DNA of 40,380 nucleotides from a virus: IMG/VR virus record IMGVR_UViG_3300030116_004689, positions 1 through 40,380 of that record, one strand, 5' to 3'. How positions within the stretch are numbered: the stretch's first letter is position 1; the number at the start of each line of letters is the position of its first letter. A program made the position numbers and the translations under genes. This document shows, piece after piece, positions 1 through 7,767 of the stretch. The notes under the pieces are model-generated. The model was not told where the DNA came from, ran no database searches, and saw only the letters and a program-made list of their open reading frames with translations.

Positions 1-478
1 CGTCATTTACATAACATTGAAAGCCATAATGACACGGTGGCAAAGCCATATCTTTCATATCAGCAGGATTCCACGCTGACACAATCATTCTTCTTGAATC
101 AGGATTATTATGTAACTGTAATGATAAATCATACATTTGATCAATACCATTAAAGTTACGCCATTGCTTGCCATATACTGGACCTAATGTTTCATCAGTT
201 CTACCAGATCTTTCATAATCTGCTCGCCAGTATTTAACACCGTTATCTTCTAAATACTTTAAATCAGTTCTGCCTTGTAGTATCCACATAAGCTCAACCT
301 TAGCTGCTTTAAAAGAAACTTTCTTAATATTTAATAATGGAAAACCTAATGCCATATTATGCTCAATAGTATAACCAAACTTTGATAATGTACCAACACC
401 GGTTCTATCATTTTTTGGTTTACCATTATTAAGTATTTCAGCTATTAAAGTTCTGTATTCACTATTTATATTTCTCAT
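1..478 (-). CDS. thyA: Thymidylate synthase ThyA, C-terminal part missing (window edge)
   Basis: Thymidylate synthase methylates dUMP to dTMP with methylene-tetrahydrofolate, supplying dTTP for phage replication. Translation from the ATG at 478 gives MRNINSEYRTLIAEILNNG, then the N-terminal 'DRTGVGT' motif, 'RRMIVSAWNP', and the active-site segment 'MALPPCHYGFQCYV', whose Cys is the nucleophile. About 159 residues are present; the family is usually 260-290, so the C-terminal dUMP/folate-binding part lies outside the window. It is the last visible gene of the leftward operon, and its start overlaps the end of the preceding 88-aa gene by 17 nt. The identification is firm. Whether the full gene is intact cannot be seen. 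Confidence 0.95.
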   Translation of the reverse strand, partial: MRNINSEYRTLIAEILNNGKPKNDRTGVGTLSKFGYTIEHNMALGFPLLNIKKVSFKAAKVELMWILQGRTDLKYLEDNGVKYWRADYERSGRTDETLGPVYGKQWRNFNGIDQMYDLSLQLHNNPDSRRMIVSAWNPADMKDMALPPCHYGFQCYVND

Positions 479-728
479 AATAATATTTTTGATACTGTGC
501 AATTTTTTTCCATATTTCTCCTGGGCCAAATGTTTCAGGGCTTGTACCTAATAATCTTCTATTAGGATACTTACCTTGTTCTATATCTATATACCATTCA
601 TTTACACCCCAAGCAGCTTGCCTCGGTGTTATAACCATATCATTTGCTATACACCATTGGCTAGCGGCAGATTCTTCTGTACTCCGCATATATCTGCCCA
701 TTGTAAATGTTTTCTTTTTCTTTGGCAT
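462..728 (-). CDS. Small conserved-looking protein, unknown function (88 aa)
   Basis: I do not recognise this protein. It opens with a Lys-rich start (MPKKKKTFT), has a middle rich in Trp and aromatics ('ITPRQAAWGVNEWYIDIE') and ends in a Tyr/Lys-rich tail ('YQKYYYEKYK'). It shows no membrane segment or Cys-pair motif. It sits between primase-helicase and thyA: its start codon touches the end of the helicase gene at 728 and its end overlaps the thyA start by 17 nt. It is therefore probably translated with the replication operon. A role in DNA metabolism is only inferred from position. Confidence 0.75.
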   Translation of the reverse strand: MPKKKKTFTMGRYMRSTEESAASQWCIANDMVITPRQAAWGVNEWYIDIEQGKYPNRRLLGTSPETFGPGEIWKKIAQYQKYYYEKYK

Positions 729-2452
729 TATTCCCAGGGCATTGCTTCCTCACTAATATCAATTACTTCGTGAGGCATAAAACAACCTGATCTTGGTTCC
801 CATTTAAAATGAGCCTCAGCTCCATTCTCACCAAGATTCTGAAACTTAACTTTTAAAACTTTTGCTTTAACAGTTTTATCTTCATAATTTCTGTGTACTA
901 ATAAACCGTGATAAGATGCATCATACCATTCACCTCCACCTTTAATGTTGTACATTGTTGGTTCTTCAATTTTGCCATCGGAACCTTTATACATTTTAGT
1001 AGGGTGTGCTACAATAAATACTAAGACATCAAACTTTTTTGCAAAGATTTCAATCTTCTGTAAATATTCCATTGTGTATCTGTTTACATCTTCAGACTTA
1101 CAATCAACATCACGTATTTTATTAAATGGGTCTATGACTAAACATTTGATACCTTTACGTTTCACTAGCTCTGCACCTTTACGTAATACAGATTCAAGTG
1201 TATATCTTTCCATGTCAATGAAAAAGAAATTGTCGTTAACATGTTCAGCTACCTGCTTCCATTTATCTGTACCAATATCTTTTTGTCTTGGCATATCTTG
1301 CCATACTTTTCTCATTAACTTATGAGCATGCAAATATGTTGGTGCATTTTCCGGTGATGCAAATGCTGTTTTCCAGCCATAATTCATATTATAGCCAACA
1401 CACATTTGATCTACAAAATCCGACTTACCAGATGAAGGAATGCCAGTAACTGTAATGAATTGACCAGTATAAGTACTGAATATCCTATCAAAATTACTAA
1501 GCCCAACTTGGAAGCCAGGTTTAAAACCATGCTTAACAAAGTCTGTGACTTCATGTTCTATGTCTTTAAAAGTTGTAACATTTTCTAACGGTACAGGTCT
1601 GCAATCATTAATTACATCGGCTAAGTCTTTTGTACCATACTTAAGTAAGTATTCATTTGCATCTTTACAATCTACAAAGTTTACTAAGTAACATACTTCA
1701 GCACCAAGCCTTCTAATTAATTCTTGTTGCAATGCAGCGCCTGCATCATCTTGATCAACAGCTAATATTATTTTTTCTTTGTCTGTAAAATAATCTATAC
1801 AGTTATCAAGATAATCTAAATTGTTGTGGTTTAATGTTGCACCATTTGGAACTGATACTACATTTTTAATACCAGCTTCATGAAATGCTAACACATCCAT
1901 TTCACCTTCAACAATAATACATGTATCGGCATTTACGATACTATTTAAATTATAAAAGACTTTCTCAGCACCTTTATATAGTTTAAAGTTCTTTCGTCCG
2001 TCTCTGTATTTCACATTAATAAGCTGATCGCCTATAATGTAGTTGAATTTAATTGTATTTTCAACCTTGCCAGTTTGTGGCATGAACTCTGGCCCTTCAG
2101 ATATATTTAAATCTAAAAGGGTTTCGTGACTTATACCTCGTTGTTTAAACCATTCGATAACTTTATCAGCTACAGGTTTATGTGTTTTAGTTGAATAGTC
2201 TGGTATGACATATTCTTTATCACCTCCACCTTTACGTTGATAAGTATGTAATTGAAATGTTGAGTCACAGTTGTGGCAAGTTCCTAACCCACGTTCCCAA
2301 TCATAGCTAGCACACTGTTGCTTTCTATTCTCAGGCTTTCGTGTATGCGAACACAGGGGACAAATCCCCTGCGTTGCACCCACTTTCAAATCGTGTTGGT
2401 TAAACTGGTCGATTAAAAATCCGTTAATCTCCGTGTTGTTTACTTGCATCAA
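728..2452 (-). CDS. T7 gp4-like primase-helicase
   Basis: This is a bifunctional replication protein that synthesises RNA primers and unwinds DNA at the fork. At 574 aa it is close to T7 gp4 (566 aa). An N-terminal zinc-binding domain has CPLC (residues 31-34) and CHNC (59-62). A TOPRIM primase domain follows, with 'IIVEGEMDVLAF' near residue 180 and 'LAVDQDDAG' further on. The C-terminal RecA-like helicase has a Walker A 'GIPSSGKS' around residue 340 and a Walker B-like 'CLVIDPFNK'. The C-terminus is acidic, as in other gp4-type helicases. It lies directly downstream of the SSB-like gene (8 nt gap). A gp4-type enzyme would normally work with a phage DNA polymerase, which is not in this window. 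Confidence 0.95.
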   Translation of the reverse strand: MMQVNNTEINGFLIDQFNQHDLKVGATQGICPLCSHTRKPENRKQQCASYDWERGLGTCHNCDSTFQLHTYQRKGGGDKEYVIPDYSTKTHKPVADKVIEWFKQRGISHETLLDLNISEGPEFMPQTGKVENTIKFNYIIGDQLINVKYRDGRKNFKLYKGAEKVFYNLNSIVNADTCIIVEGEMDVLAFHEAGIKNVVSVPNGATLNHNNLDYLDNCIDYFTDKEKIILAVDQDDAGAALQQELIRRLGAEVCYLVNFVDCKDANEYLLKYGTKDLADVINDCRPVPLENVTTFKDIEHEVTDFVKHGFKPGFQVGLSNFDRIFSTYTGQFITVTGIPSSGKSDFVDQMCVGYNMNYGWKTAFASPENAPTYLHAHKLMRKVWQDMPRQKDIGTDKWKQVAEHVNDNFFFIDMERYTLESVLRKGAELVKRKGIKCLVIDPFNKIRDVDCKSEDVNRYTMEYLQKIEIFAKKFDVLVFIVAHPTKMYKGSDGKIEEPTMYNIKGGGEWYDASYHGLLVHRNYEDKTVKAKVLKVKFQNLGENGAEAHFKWEPRSGCFMPHEVIDISEEAMPWE

Positions 2453-2460
2453 CTAATAGT

Positions 2461-2775
2461 TTAAAATGGTAAATCGTCTACTGGTTGTGATGGTTGCGGA
2501 GTTGCCGCCGCTGGTTGTGCTTGGTCCTGACGGTTAGGTTCAGGGAATGCACCATTCGTCCACACGACTTGTGTATTACCTAAGTATATCTTTTCAACTT
2601 TAGCATCTCTTTCCTCTTTCGTTTGTGAAACGACAACAGGTCCGTGATTACCAAACTGATCGACATCATCATTAACAGTAATTGTAATCGGTAAATATTT
2701 ACCTTTCGCACCGTCAATGATTTTATCTTTAGGTATCTTAGTTAAGTTAATACTTGTTTTAATTATTCCTGCCAT
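2461..2775 (-). CDS. Single-stranded DNA-binding protein-like, acidic DDLPF tail
   Basis: This 104-aa protein has a compact N-terminal part followed by a Gln/Ala/Pro-rich linker ('QDQAQPAAATPQPSQP') and the terminal peptide DDLPF. That layout, an OB-fold-sized head, a flexible linker and an acidic tip ending in Phe, is the hallmark of bacterial and phage SSBs, whose tip recruits other replication proteins. Sequence similarity in the head is not obvious by eye, so the call rests on tail, size and position. The gene lies just before primase-helicase and after the exonuclease/annealase pair, where an SSB would be expected. Confidence 0.75.
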   Translation of the reverse strand: MAGIIKTSINLTKIPKDKIIDGAKGKYLPITITVNDDVDQFGNHGPVVVSQTKEERDAKVEKIYLGNTQVVWTNGAFPEPNRQDQAQPAAATPQPSQPVDDLPF

Positions 2776-2954
2776 TATACGTAAGCGTTAATTTGTTGAA
2801 ACATTCTTTGCAACTGATCTTTTGTAGCACCAGTTGTTCTTCTTAAATTATCTACTGCTTTTACATGATTTTGATTAGCGTAGAAATTTTCTGTACTAGT
2901 TTCCATTCCTGTAACTGTACATACTTTTGTTTGAATTTTCTTTCTTCTTGCCAT
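2775..2954 (-). CDS. Small basic protein with a degenerate EndoVII-like zinc motif (59 aa)
   Basis: The preferred start is the ATG at 2954 (MARRKKIQTKV), preceded by an A/T-rich stretch like its neighbours; a longer reading from 2999 would overlap the exonuclease gene. The segment 'KVCTVTGMETSTENFYANQNHV' resembles the first half of recombination endonuclease VII-type zinc knuckles (C-x2-C ... F-Y-x-N). Only one Cys remains here and the second pair is absent, so metal binding is doubtful. Its stop touches the SSB-like start at 2775. Function unknown; it may be a DNA-binding accessory of the recombination genes. Confidence 0.6.
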   Translation of the reverse strand: MARRKKIQTKVCTVTGMETSTENFYANQNHVKAVDNLRRTTGATKDQLQRMFQQINAYV

Positions 2955-2961
2955 AATTAAA

Positions 2962-3693
2962 TTAAAGTGTTTGGTTAATAAAATACTGTGAAGGTTCAAA
3001 ACCTTCTGTTTTGTAGAATAAATCGTAAGCTTCTACTGCTCTCTTTACCTTGTCAGCACCTGATGAATAAAAATCAGGTGAACAATCCATTACAGCTATT
3101 TGATGCGTTTCCTTATCAATAACTATAAACACAAATTCATATCCAAATAGTTTACTATAGATATATGCTTGAGAATCGTAATTAAAACGGTTAGCAGACC
3201 ACTTGAAAGCGTTTATATCTTTGGTTGTTTTCAAATCAATTATAAGCTTTTCGTCATGGTTTACAATATCAGCTTTACCCTTCCATAAAGCACCTTCAAG
3301 TTCTGCTAAACCAGGCTTCTCATACTCAACATCAATGCCTTTGATTAGTCCACGACATACGTCGTTTTCTAATATTTTTTGTGTCATCAACTCTATTTGA
3401 TCAACTTCATGTTGTAACAAACAAAGTTCCCCACCAGACATTTCTTTGTATGCTTTTGTATTTCTTGTACTACTTTCGATAACCTTGTATTTCTTAAGCT
3501 TGTCAGGTTCGAGTATCGCAGTGTGGAAATATCCACCTACAAGAAATGCTGGGCTTGGTTTGGATTGTACGCCAAGGGCTAAGGGATTAGTTAGTAAAGT
3601 TTTGATATCACTATTGCTAAGAAACTGTTTACCAAATTCTCCATAATAGTTTTCATCAGACTTTAATTTTTCTAATACCTTTTTCTTGTTCAT
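2962..3693 (-). CDS. PD-(D/E)XK exonuclease, RecE/exodeoxyribonuclease VIII-like
   Basis: This 243-aa nuclease probably resects double-stranded ends to give single strands for the annealase encoded just upstream. Visible signatures are 'GGYFHTAILEP' (residues 53-63), the metal-binding core with D142 in 'GKADIV' and D153-x-K155 in 'IIDLKTTK', and a downstream 'YDSQAYIYS' (residues 172-180) supplying the Gln/Tyr motif. These match the PDDEXK domain of putative exodeoxyribonuclease 8 (DUF3799 type). It ends 8 nt before the next gene, and the ERF gene lies 1 nt upstream of its start, giving a classic exonuclease-annealase pair comparable to RecE/RecT or lambda Exo/Beta. Confidence 0.85.
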   Translation of the reverse strand: MNKKKVLEKLKSDENYYGEFGKQFLSNSDIKTLLTNPLALGVQSKPSPAFLVGGYFHTAILEPDKLKKYKVIESSTRNTKAYKEMSGGELCLLQHEVDQIELMTQKILENDVCRGLIKGIDVEYEKPGLAELEGALWKGKADIVNHDEKLIIDLKTTKDINAFKWSANRFNYDSQAYIYSKLFGYEFVFIVIDKETHQIAVMDCSPDFYSSGADKVKRAVEAYDLFYKTEGFEPSQYFINQTL

Positions 3694-3694
3694 A

Positions 3695-4240
3695 CTAAAG
3701 TGTTGTTAACTTCTTTTCTTGTTCTGAAGTTAATTGATACTTAGCTTTAATAGCGTCAATCTTTCCACCGGCTTTAATATAGTCTATCGCTTTTTGTACA
3801 TCAGCTAAAGCTTGTTTAGGCTTTGCTTTGAAAGCTGAACTCTTTTTGCCGTGATCGTTTGTTGCATCACTGTCTTGAGTATCATCAATTAATAATAAAT
3901 TACCTAACGCATATTTTTTTGCGTAACTCGATGCACTACCAAATTGTTGTGGAGTCTGCATACCTTTTTGGTTGAGATCCACACCAACTATTGCAACAGC
4001 CTCTAATTCCATACCGTCTTGATCTAACAACTTTGCAGTTGTTTTGATTATAGGCATAGGATTAGTTTCAATTAATTCTTCATTAATCGTGACTGCGACT
4101 CCTAACTCTAAGAGAAAGGGTTTTATGCTTTCGAGAATGTCTTCGGCTGACCTAAAGTAATATTTGCCGAATGAATTAAATCTACTTTTCTTCGATTTAA
4201 ATTTTGTTTGCAGGGTTGCTAGTTTTTGGTTTATGGTCAT
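3695..4240 (-). CDS. erf: ERF-family single-strand annealing protein
   Basis: A 181-aa recombinase that anneals complementary single strands in phage recombination and possibly genome circularisation. The diagnostic ERF stretch is clear: 'QQFGSASSYAKKYALGNLLLI' (written here in part), followed by the acidic 'DDTQDSDA'. The N-terminus has 'FNSFGKYYFRSAEDILESIKP', also typical of ERF proteins. It is paired with the PD-(D/E)XK exonuclease (1 nt apart). A 54-nt gap with a hairpin separates it from the sigma factor gene upstream, so it may begin its own transcript or follow attenuation. Confidence 0.9.
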   Translation of the reverse strand: MTINQKLATLQTKFKSKKSRFNSFGKYYFRSAEDILESIKPFLLELGVAVTINEELIETNPMPIIKTTAKLLDQDGMELEAVAIVGVDLNQKGMQTPQQFGSASSYAKKYALGNLLLIDDTQDSDATNDHGKKSSAFKAKPKQALADVQKAIDYIKAGGKIDAIKAKYQLTSEQEKKLTTL

Positions 4241-4274
4241 AATAATATAATTACATAAATTAAATTAAACTTAA

Positions 4275-4291
4275 ACGGTATTTGCTACCGT
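4275..4291 (-). terminator. Hairpin between sigma factor and ERF genes (weak terminator or attenuator)
   Basis: On the minus strand, ACGGTA and TACCGT form a perfect 6-bp stem around a 5-nt loop, four bases after the sigma factor stop codon. The following bases, TTAAGTTTAATTT, are T-rich but not an unbroken T run. This fits a weak intrinsic terminator or attenuator after the sigma gene; a chance hairpin cannot be excluded in such AT-rich DNA. Confidence 0.4.
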
Positions 4292-4294
4292 AAC

Positions 4295-5059
4295 TTACAG
4301 GTAATCAAGCACTTGCGAACTATCTACGTTTTCGATAAGGCAATGTATAGCATCCCGTTTTATCTGTGAAATACGTACATGAGCAGTCGCAACATTGATT
4401 CCTAGTTTAGCTGCAATTTCATTCGCAGAATGTTTATCGCAGTCTAGTCCATAGCTCATTCTTAATACATCATATTGCACTGGTGTTAAATGTGTTCTCA
4501 TCAATGACAATAAATATGTATTGAGTAAAGCTATATTATATGGTTCAGACTTATCTACAACTTGATAAGCCATGTTATCTTCATCATTAGGTTTATCATC
4601 AATACTAGAAAATACACTATTAAAAAACATAGCAACCATCTTTTCATCTTTTGGATTGCGTCTAATTTCATTTAGTTTATGCTCTGGTATTCTAATCTCG
4701 CCTCTGTGCATATCTACAGACCTCCGTATCGCGCCTTTAATTCTTTTTGATAAGAATGACTTCAAAGTCTTTTCTTGGTCTTCAGACTCAGCTAAAATAG
4801 TTCGGTCTAATTTATTCACAGCAGAGCATAAGCCTGCATTACCTTCTTGAAACAAGTCAAGTATACTTAATACACCTGATGCTTGATCTGACGTAGATTG
4901 TTTATGTGCAAGAGTAACAACCAATGGAAGAAAGTTAATTTTAATTTCTTCATCAGTTAATTCTGTATAATCACCATCAACTGGTTTTCTAACTCTTTTT
5001 AATTGTTGCTCTACGTCGTTTTTGTACCTAATATAATTTTGAATATTATATTTTCTCAT
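4295..5059 (-). CDS. Phage-encoded sigma-70 family RNA polymerase sigma factor
   Basis: A 254-aa sigma factor that would redirect host RNA polymerase to phage promoters. Region 2 is recognisable: 'ILDLFQEGNAGLCSAVNKLD' (residues 66-85) corresponds to 2.2-2.3 and 'SFLSKRIKGAIRRSV' (101-115) to 2.3-2.4. Region 3 follows with 'RIPEHKLNEIRR'. Region 4 has 'LTPVQYDVLRMSYGLD' and a helix-turn-helix 'SANEIAAKLGINVATAHVRISQIKR'-type segment near residues 210-235. It lacks region 1.1. The start at 5059 overlaps the end of the upstream HTH gene by 4 nt (ATGA type), so the two are likely co-translated. Its natural targets could be the seven bipartite motifs at 8.0-12.4 kb, but nothing in the sequence proves that link. 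Confidence 0.92.
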   Translation of the reverse strand: MRKYNIQNYIRYKNDVEQQLKRVRKPVDGDYTELTDEEIKINFLPLVVTLAHKQSTSDQASGVLSILDLFQEGNAGLCSAVNKLDRTILAESEDQEKTLKSFLSKRIKGAIRRSVDMHRGEIRIPEHKLNEIRRNPKDEKMVAMFFNSVFSSIDDKPNDEDNMAYQVVDKSEPYNIALLNTYLLSLMRTHLTPVQYDVLRMSYGLDCDKHSANEIAAKLGINVATAHVRISQIKRDAIHCLIENVDSSQVLDYL

Positions 5060-5673
5060 AGTTCTTTATTTAAAAGTTCTTTTTCAATTTTAAGTTGGTT
5101 GCCCATGTTTCTGTATATAGTTCTTGTTGAACACTCTAGAAGCTTAGCAAGCTTACTTATGGTTATTTTTTGTTTATCATCATTTAAATCTAACATGCAT
5201 TGATAAATATCTTCTTCAACTATTTTCTTACTTCGGCCGATTAATTGACCAACAATACTAAGCTTTTCAGATAATGTAAGTATTTTGTTAGGTTTAAATA
5301 TTACTTTTCTAATTCTGTTTTTAGGTGGCCGTTCAGCATCAGTCATAAAAACTTCATTAACTAATTTATCAAATGCACCACGTGACATTGTAAATGTAAC
5401 AAAGTTATTTTTAACATTAGCTATATATTCAAATACTCTTTTAAGCTCTTTCATATTTAAGTCACCATTTAAATGTTGTATAACTAAGAAATGCCACTTC
5501 AAACTTTTATATGTGGTGATCTTAGCTTTGCTTCTAAATAAAGCATAACATTGATAAGTACCGTTTTCATAATAATCATATATATCAGTTGATTCGGTAG
5601 GAACATCCGTAATTGGGGTTCTCCCGTATATAATTCTATTATCATGTAGGTATTTAAAATTTCTTTGTGACAT
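5056..5673 (-). CDS. HTH protein coupled to the sigma factor gene, unknown role
   Basis: This 205-aa protein is not a family I can name. The C-terminal part 'KITISKLAKLLECSTRTIYRNM' (from about residue 170) is a convincing helix-turn-helix, and a basic segment ('RPPKNRIRKVIFKPNK') lies before it. The N-terminal half is Tyr-rich ('DIYDYYENGTYQCYALF') with no obvious catalytic motif. A tight ATGA overlap with the sigma factor gene suggests a regulatory pair, for example a sigma co-factor or antagonist or a transcription activator. Replication-initiator proteins can also have a C-terminal HTH, so an initiator role is an alternative. Confidence 0.75.
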   Translation of the reverse strand: MSQRNFKYLHDNRIIYGRTPITDVPTESTDIYDYYENGTYQCYALFRSKAKITTYKSLKWHFLVIQHLNGDLNMKELKRVFEYIANVKNNFVTFTMSRGAFDKLVNEVFMTDAERPPKNRIRKVIFKPNKILTLSEKLSIVGQLIGRSKKIVEEDIYQCMLDLNDDKQKITISKLAKLLECSTRTIYRNMGNQLKIEKELLNKEL

Positions 5674-5690
5674 TAGCTGTCTACTAATTA

Positions 5691-5810
5691 TTATTTATTA
5701 GCTTTCGTCGCCTTTGGCTTATATGGTTTTCTTACTTTTTTAATCTTGTCTCGTAATCCAAACAAATTTACTGAAATCTGATGTAGGATATGCTTTCTTG
5801 TTGTACTCAT
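5691..5810 (-). CDS. Possible 39-aa basic peptide in an alternative frame
   Basis: An ATG at 5810 opens a frame of 39 codons that overlaps the last part of the 66-aa gene and then fills the gap before the HTH gene. The end, 'KKVRKPYKPKATKANK', looks like the Lys-rich tails of other small phage proteins here, and it is the only coding option for the gap. The overlapping part may be coincidental. Low confidence. Confidence 0.25.
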   Translation of the reverse strand: MSTTRKHILHQISVNLFGLRDKIKKVRKPYKPKATKANK

Positions 5811-5940
5811 GTTGTGGTCCATTTAAAATTAATTCAACTTCAACTGCATTATAACAGTCTTTTTGTGGCCAATTGGCCCACCTATTTTCCATCTGCATAT
5901 ATTCATATTGATCTGCAGGTAGATTAGATATTTTAATCAT
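5740..5940 (-). CDS. Small unknown protein (66 aa), translationally coupled
   Basis: I choose the ATG at 5940 (MIKISNLPADQYEYM). It overlaps the stop of the preceding gene by 8 nt, like other coupled starts in this operon. A longer frame from 6027 or 6054 would add a hydrophobic segment ('ALWTITLMALVATISC') but would run about 95-120 nt inside the upstream gene. If the long form is real it would be a membrane or lipoprotein-type protein. The body contains 'ENRWANWPQKDCYNAVEVEL' and no recognised motif. Confidence 0.55.
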   Translation of the reverse strand: MIKISNLPADQYEYMQMENRWANWPQKDCYNAVEVELILNGPQHEYNKKAYPTSDFSKFVWITRQD

Positions 5941-6466
5941 CGTGACTGTACACGATATTGTCGCTACCAACGCCATTAAAGTAATCGTCCATAACGCGGA
6001 GCGGAGGTGTTTTGTAAGGTACTTCATTTTTATTACATACTTTATGTTTGTCATTTATATAATAGTTCCAATAACCGTGTATAGCATGCGGTCGTTTATA
6101 TTCGTCAGGCATACACTGAGGTGGATGTTTATACGGCAATGTCGGCATGTCAATTGGTGCATAAACCAAAGGCTCTGCGCATTTAGTAATTGTTAAATGT
6201 CGTTTGCCATATCGTTTAGTATATTCTTCACCTAAAGCTAACATATGTTCATATAGCCAATAATAATGATGAGTATTTTCTCGGACCCAGATAGTTGACG
6301 GATGATTCAGGTGCGCTTGCTTGTATGGTACGTTATTACCATTACCAAACACATGGTGTGCCGTGCATAACATTTGCGCTGACTCAAGTATCATCTTCAC
6401 TTTATGCTTGTCGTACACATATGATGCCGCCAACCGAGGGTCTTCGTGTAAGTAAAATATATTCAT
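5933..6466 (-). CDS. Conserved phage protein, 'DKHKVKMILESAQML' family, possibly DNA repair
   Basis: This 177-aa protein has the signature of a family common in marine and T4-like phages: 'MNIFYLHEDPRLAASYVYDKH' at the start, then 'VKMILESAQMLCTAHH', 'NHPSTIWVRE' and a Tyr/His-rich middle, ending near 'PPQCMPDEYKRP'. From memory some members are annotated as pyrimidine-dimer glycosylase-like, which I treat as tentative. Many conserved His, Asp and Lys residues suggest an enzyme acting on nucleic acid or nucleotides. It is coupled to the tiny gene upstream by an ATGA overlap. Confidence 0.8.
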   Translation of the reverse strand: MNIFYLHEDPRLAASYVYDKHKVKMILESAQMLCTAHHVFGNGNNVPYKQAHLNHPSTIWVRENTHHYYWLYEHMLALGEEYTKRYGKRHLTITKCAEPLVYAPIDMPTLPYKHPPQCMPDEYKRPHAIHGYWNYYINDKHKVCNKNEVPYKTPPLRVMDDYFNGVGSDNIVYSHDD

Positions 6467-6534
6467 AAATCGTTATATAGTGCTCTCATTGCAAAAAGAG
6501 AGAATATAATTGTTATTGTTATTATTGCTTCCAT
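6463..6534 (-). CDS. 23-aa hydrophobic mini-protein
   Basis: The ATG at 6534 opens a 23-codon frame, MEAIITITIIFSLFAMRALYN, ending in a TGA that overlaps the next ATG (ATGA). The peptide is almost wholly a single hydrophobic helix with a short polar tail, so it would insert in the membrane. It fills the gap between the MazG-like gene (ends 6536) and the 177-aa gene with exact coupling on the downstream side. That placement is the main evidence that it is a real gene. Function unknown. Confidence 0.5.
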   Translation of the reverse strand: MEAIITITIIFSLFAMRALYNDL

Positions 6535-6535
6535 T

Positions 6536-6760
6536 TTATTCTGTACTGTCGTCATGCCAATCTAGCACGTCTTTAACTTTTTCAATATAATTAACTGCAT
6601 CCATCAATTCTTCTTGTATATGTGTTAGCCACTTGCCAAGAGGTTGATAGTCTTCTTTTAATGTAACACCATATTTTTTATAACCGACTTTAGATCGACT
6701 TAAAAACTTTCGTATTACTCTTTCAATAATAATGTCTTTAGGTTTATTCATATTATTCAT
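6536..6760 (-). CDS. MazG-like small protein (74 aa)
   Basis: The segment 'SRSKVGYKKYGVTL' followed by 'LGKWLTHIQEELMDAVNYIEK' matches short phage proteins related to MazG-type all-alpha NTP pyrophosphohydrolases; the EELxDA portion corresponds to the metal-binding EExxD helix. At 74 aa it has only the core helices and may lack part of the active site. A role in nucleotide-pool control or lowering the alarmone response is known for the family and only inferred here. It overlaps the upstream gene by 8 nt. Confidence 0.6.
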   Translation of the reverse strand: MNNMNKPKDIIIERVIRKFLSRSKVGYKKYGVTLKEDYQPLGKWLTHIQEELMDAVNYIEKVKDVLDWHDDSTE

Positions 6761-6926
6761 TTATTATTCCTTGTTCTATTAAATTTCTTGCTGTTCTGCC
6801 AAACCAACCTTGCAATGAATATGCTAAGCGGGTGTCGTGTAAATGTTGCCAAGCTTCAATAACTTGGTCTTCGCTTTCAGCTTCTATCCAACCTTCAGCG
6901 ATTCCTGTTGCTTCGTAATTACTCAT
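6753..6926 (-). CDS. Small unknown protein (57 aa) downstream of ligase
   Basis: The start is taken at 6926 (MSNYEATGIAEGWIEAESED), overlapping the ligase stop by 8 nt. A longer frame from 7031 would run through the ligase C-terminus in another frame and is less likely. The sequence, 'EGWIEAESEDQVIEAWQHLHDT' then 'LQGWFGRTARNLIEQG', resembles small phage proteins of unknown function found beside nucleotide or ligase genes; I cannot assign an activity. Confidence 0.65.
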   Translation of the reverse strand: MSNYEATGIAEGWIEAESEDQVIEAWQHLHDTRLAYSLQGWFGRTARNLIEQGIINE

Positions 6927-7767
6927 AATTTCTAATACATTTAAATAACGGGTGTCTATAACTACCCGCGTTAGTTCTTTGAAAATAAGTAAACGTAGCA
7001 CGCTGGCCAATATAGTCTTGAATGTTTTCAAGCATATTTTTCAGGTCTTTGTAATTGTAACCTTTACCCGGAGGACAACCAAATTTGTTGCCATCATCAT
7101 CCATCATTAGGAACTTACCAAGCGTGCCTGCTCGTTTACCTTTACCAATTTCGTAGCCCACGATTGTCGCTTCGGTGTCGCTAAAGTCTTTGAACTTCAT
7201 TAACCCGTAAGATCGGCCGTGCTTATATAAAGCGCTACCGTCACGTAGTATAGAGCCCTCGTAACCGTTAGAGAGAAACGCATCGCAGTGCATATTCAAA
7301 GCTTCTTCGTGTTTTCTTACTCTGTAAGATGGCACGTATTTGATACTTGCACAATAGAAGTCTGCATTAACTAAGTTATGCATTCTAGTTGAGTACTTTT
7401 CATAATGAGAATCCATTGAAAAATAATCGTATACATGGAACTGTATCAGGTGTTGTGCATTACGTCTGTCTTCTTCGGTTGGCTTTTGCTTTCTCACAAG
7501 CGAGATGATTTTTTCAAAATCGTGTTTCAACTTATGATTATACAATTCGCCGTCAAGTACTACATCTGGTTGTTGTTCAAAGAAAGGTTTAAGAGCCATT
7601 TCAATATGTCTAAGGTTCATAAACTTTTTGTCACCTCTTGAGTAAGCGCCGTCTTTTGTAAATACACATCTAACGCCGTCAAGCTTTGGTTGTATGTAAT
7701 ACCCATCCGGTTGTGTATAATCAACTCTGTTGATATCAAACTTGTGGGCTAGCATTGGTTTTATCAT
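6919..7767 (-). CDS. ATP-dependent DNA ligase, minimal form
   Basis: Seals nicks in DNA during replication and recombination using ATP. At 282 aa it is a minimal ligase made of the nucleotidyltransferase and OB domains only. Motif I is 'KLDGVR', with K28 as the adenylated lysine; motif III is 'VLDGELY' (D72, E74); motif IV is 'EGSILRD' (E170); motif V is 'LMKFK' (K191, K193). The C-terminal OB part contains 'GKGKRAGTLGKFLM'. It follows the UVR-motif gene with a 4-nt overlap and so lies in the transcript starting at the promoter at 8045-8078. Confidence 0.95.
   Translation of the reverse strand: MIKPMLAHKFDINRVDYTQPDGYYIQPKLDGVRCVFTKDGAYSRGDKKFMNLRHIEMALKPFFEQQPDVVLDGELYNHKLKHDFEKIISLVRKQKPTEEDRRNAQHLIQFHVYDYFSMDSHYEKYSTRMHNLVNADFYCASIKYVPSYRVRKHEEALNMHCDAFLSNGYEGSILRDGSALYKHGRSYGLMKFKDFSDTEATIVGYEIGKGKRAGTLGKFLMMDDDGNKFGCPPGKGYNYKDLKNMLENIQDYIGQRATFTYFQRTNAGSYRHPLFKCIRNYE

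Noticed and set aside
5933-6054. Long form of the 66-aa gene with an N-terminal membrane segment
   Set aside because: It would lie about 95-120 nt inside the upstream gene in another frame; the start at 5940 gives the usual short overlap. Kept as an alternative only.
6926-7031. Extension of the 57-aa gene to 92 aa
   Set aside because: The added part is the antiphase reading of the ligase C-terminus; the ATG at 6926 with an 8-nt overlap is sufficient.
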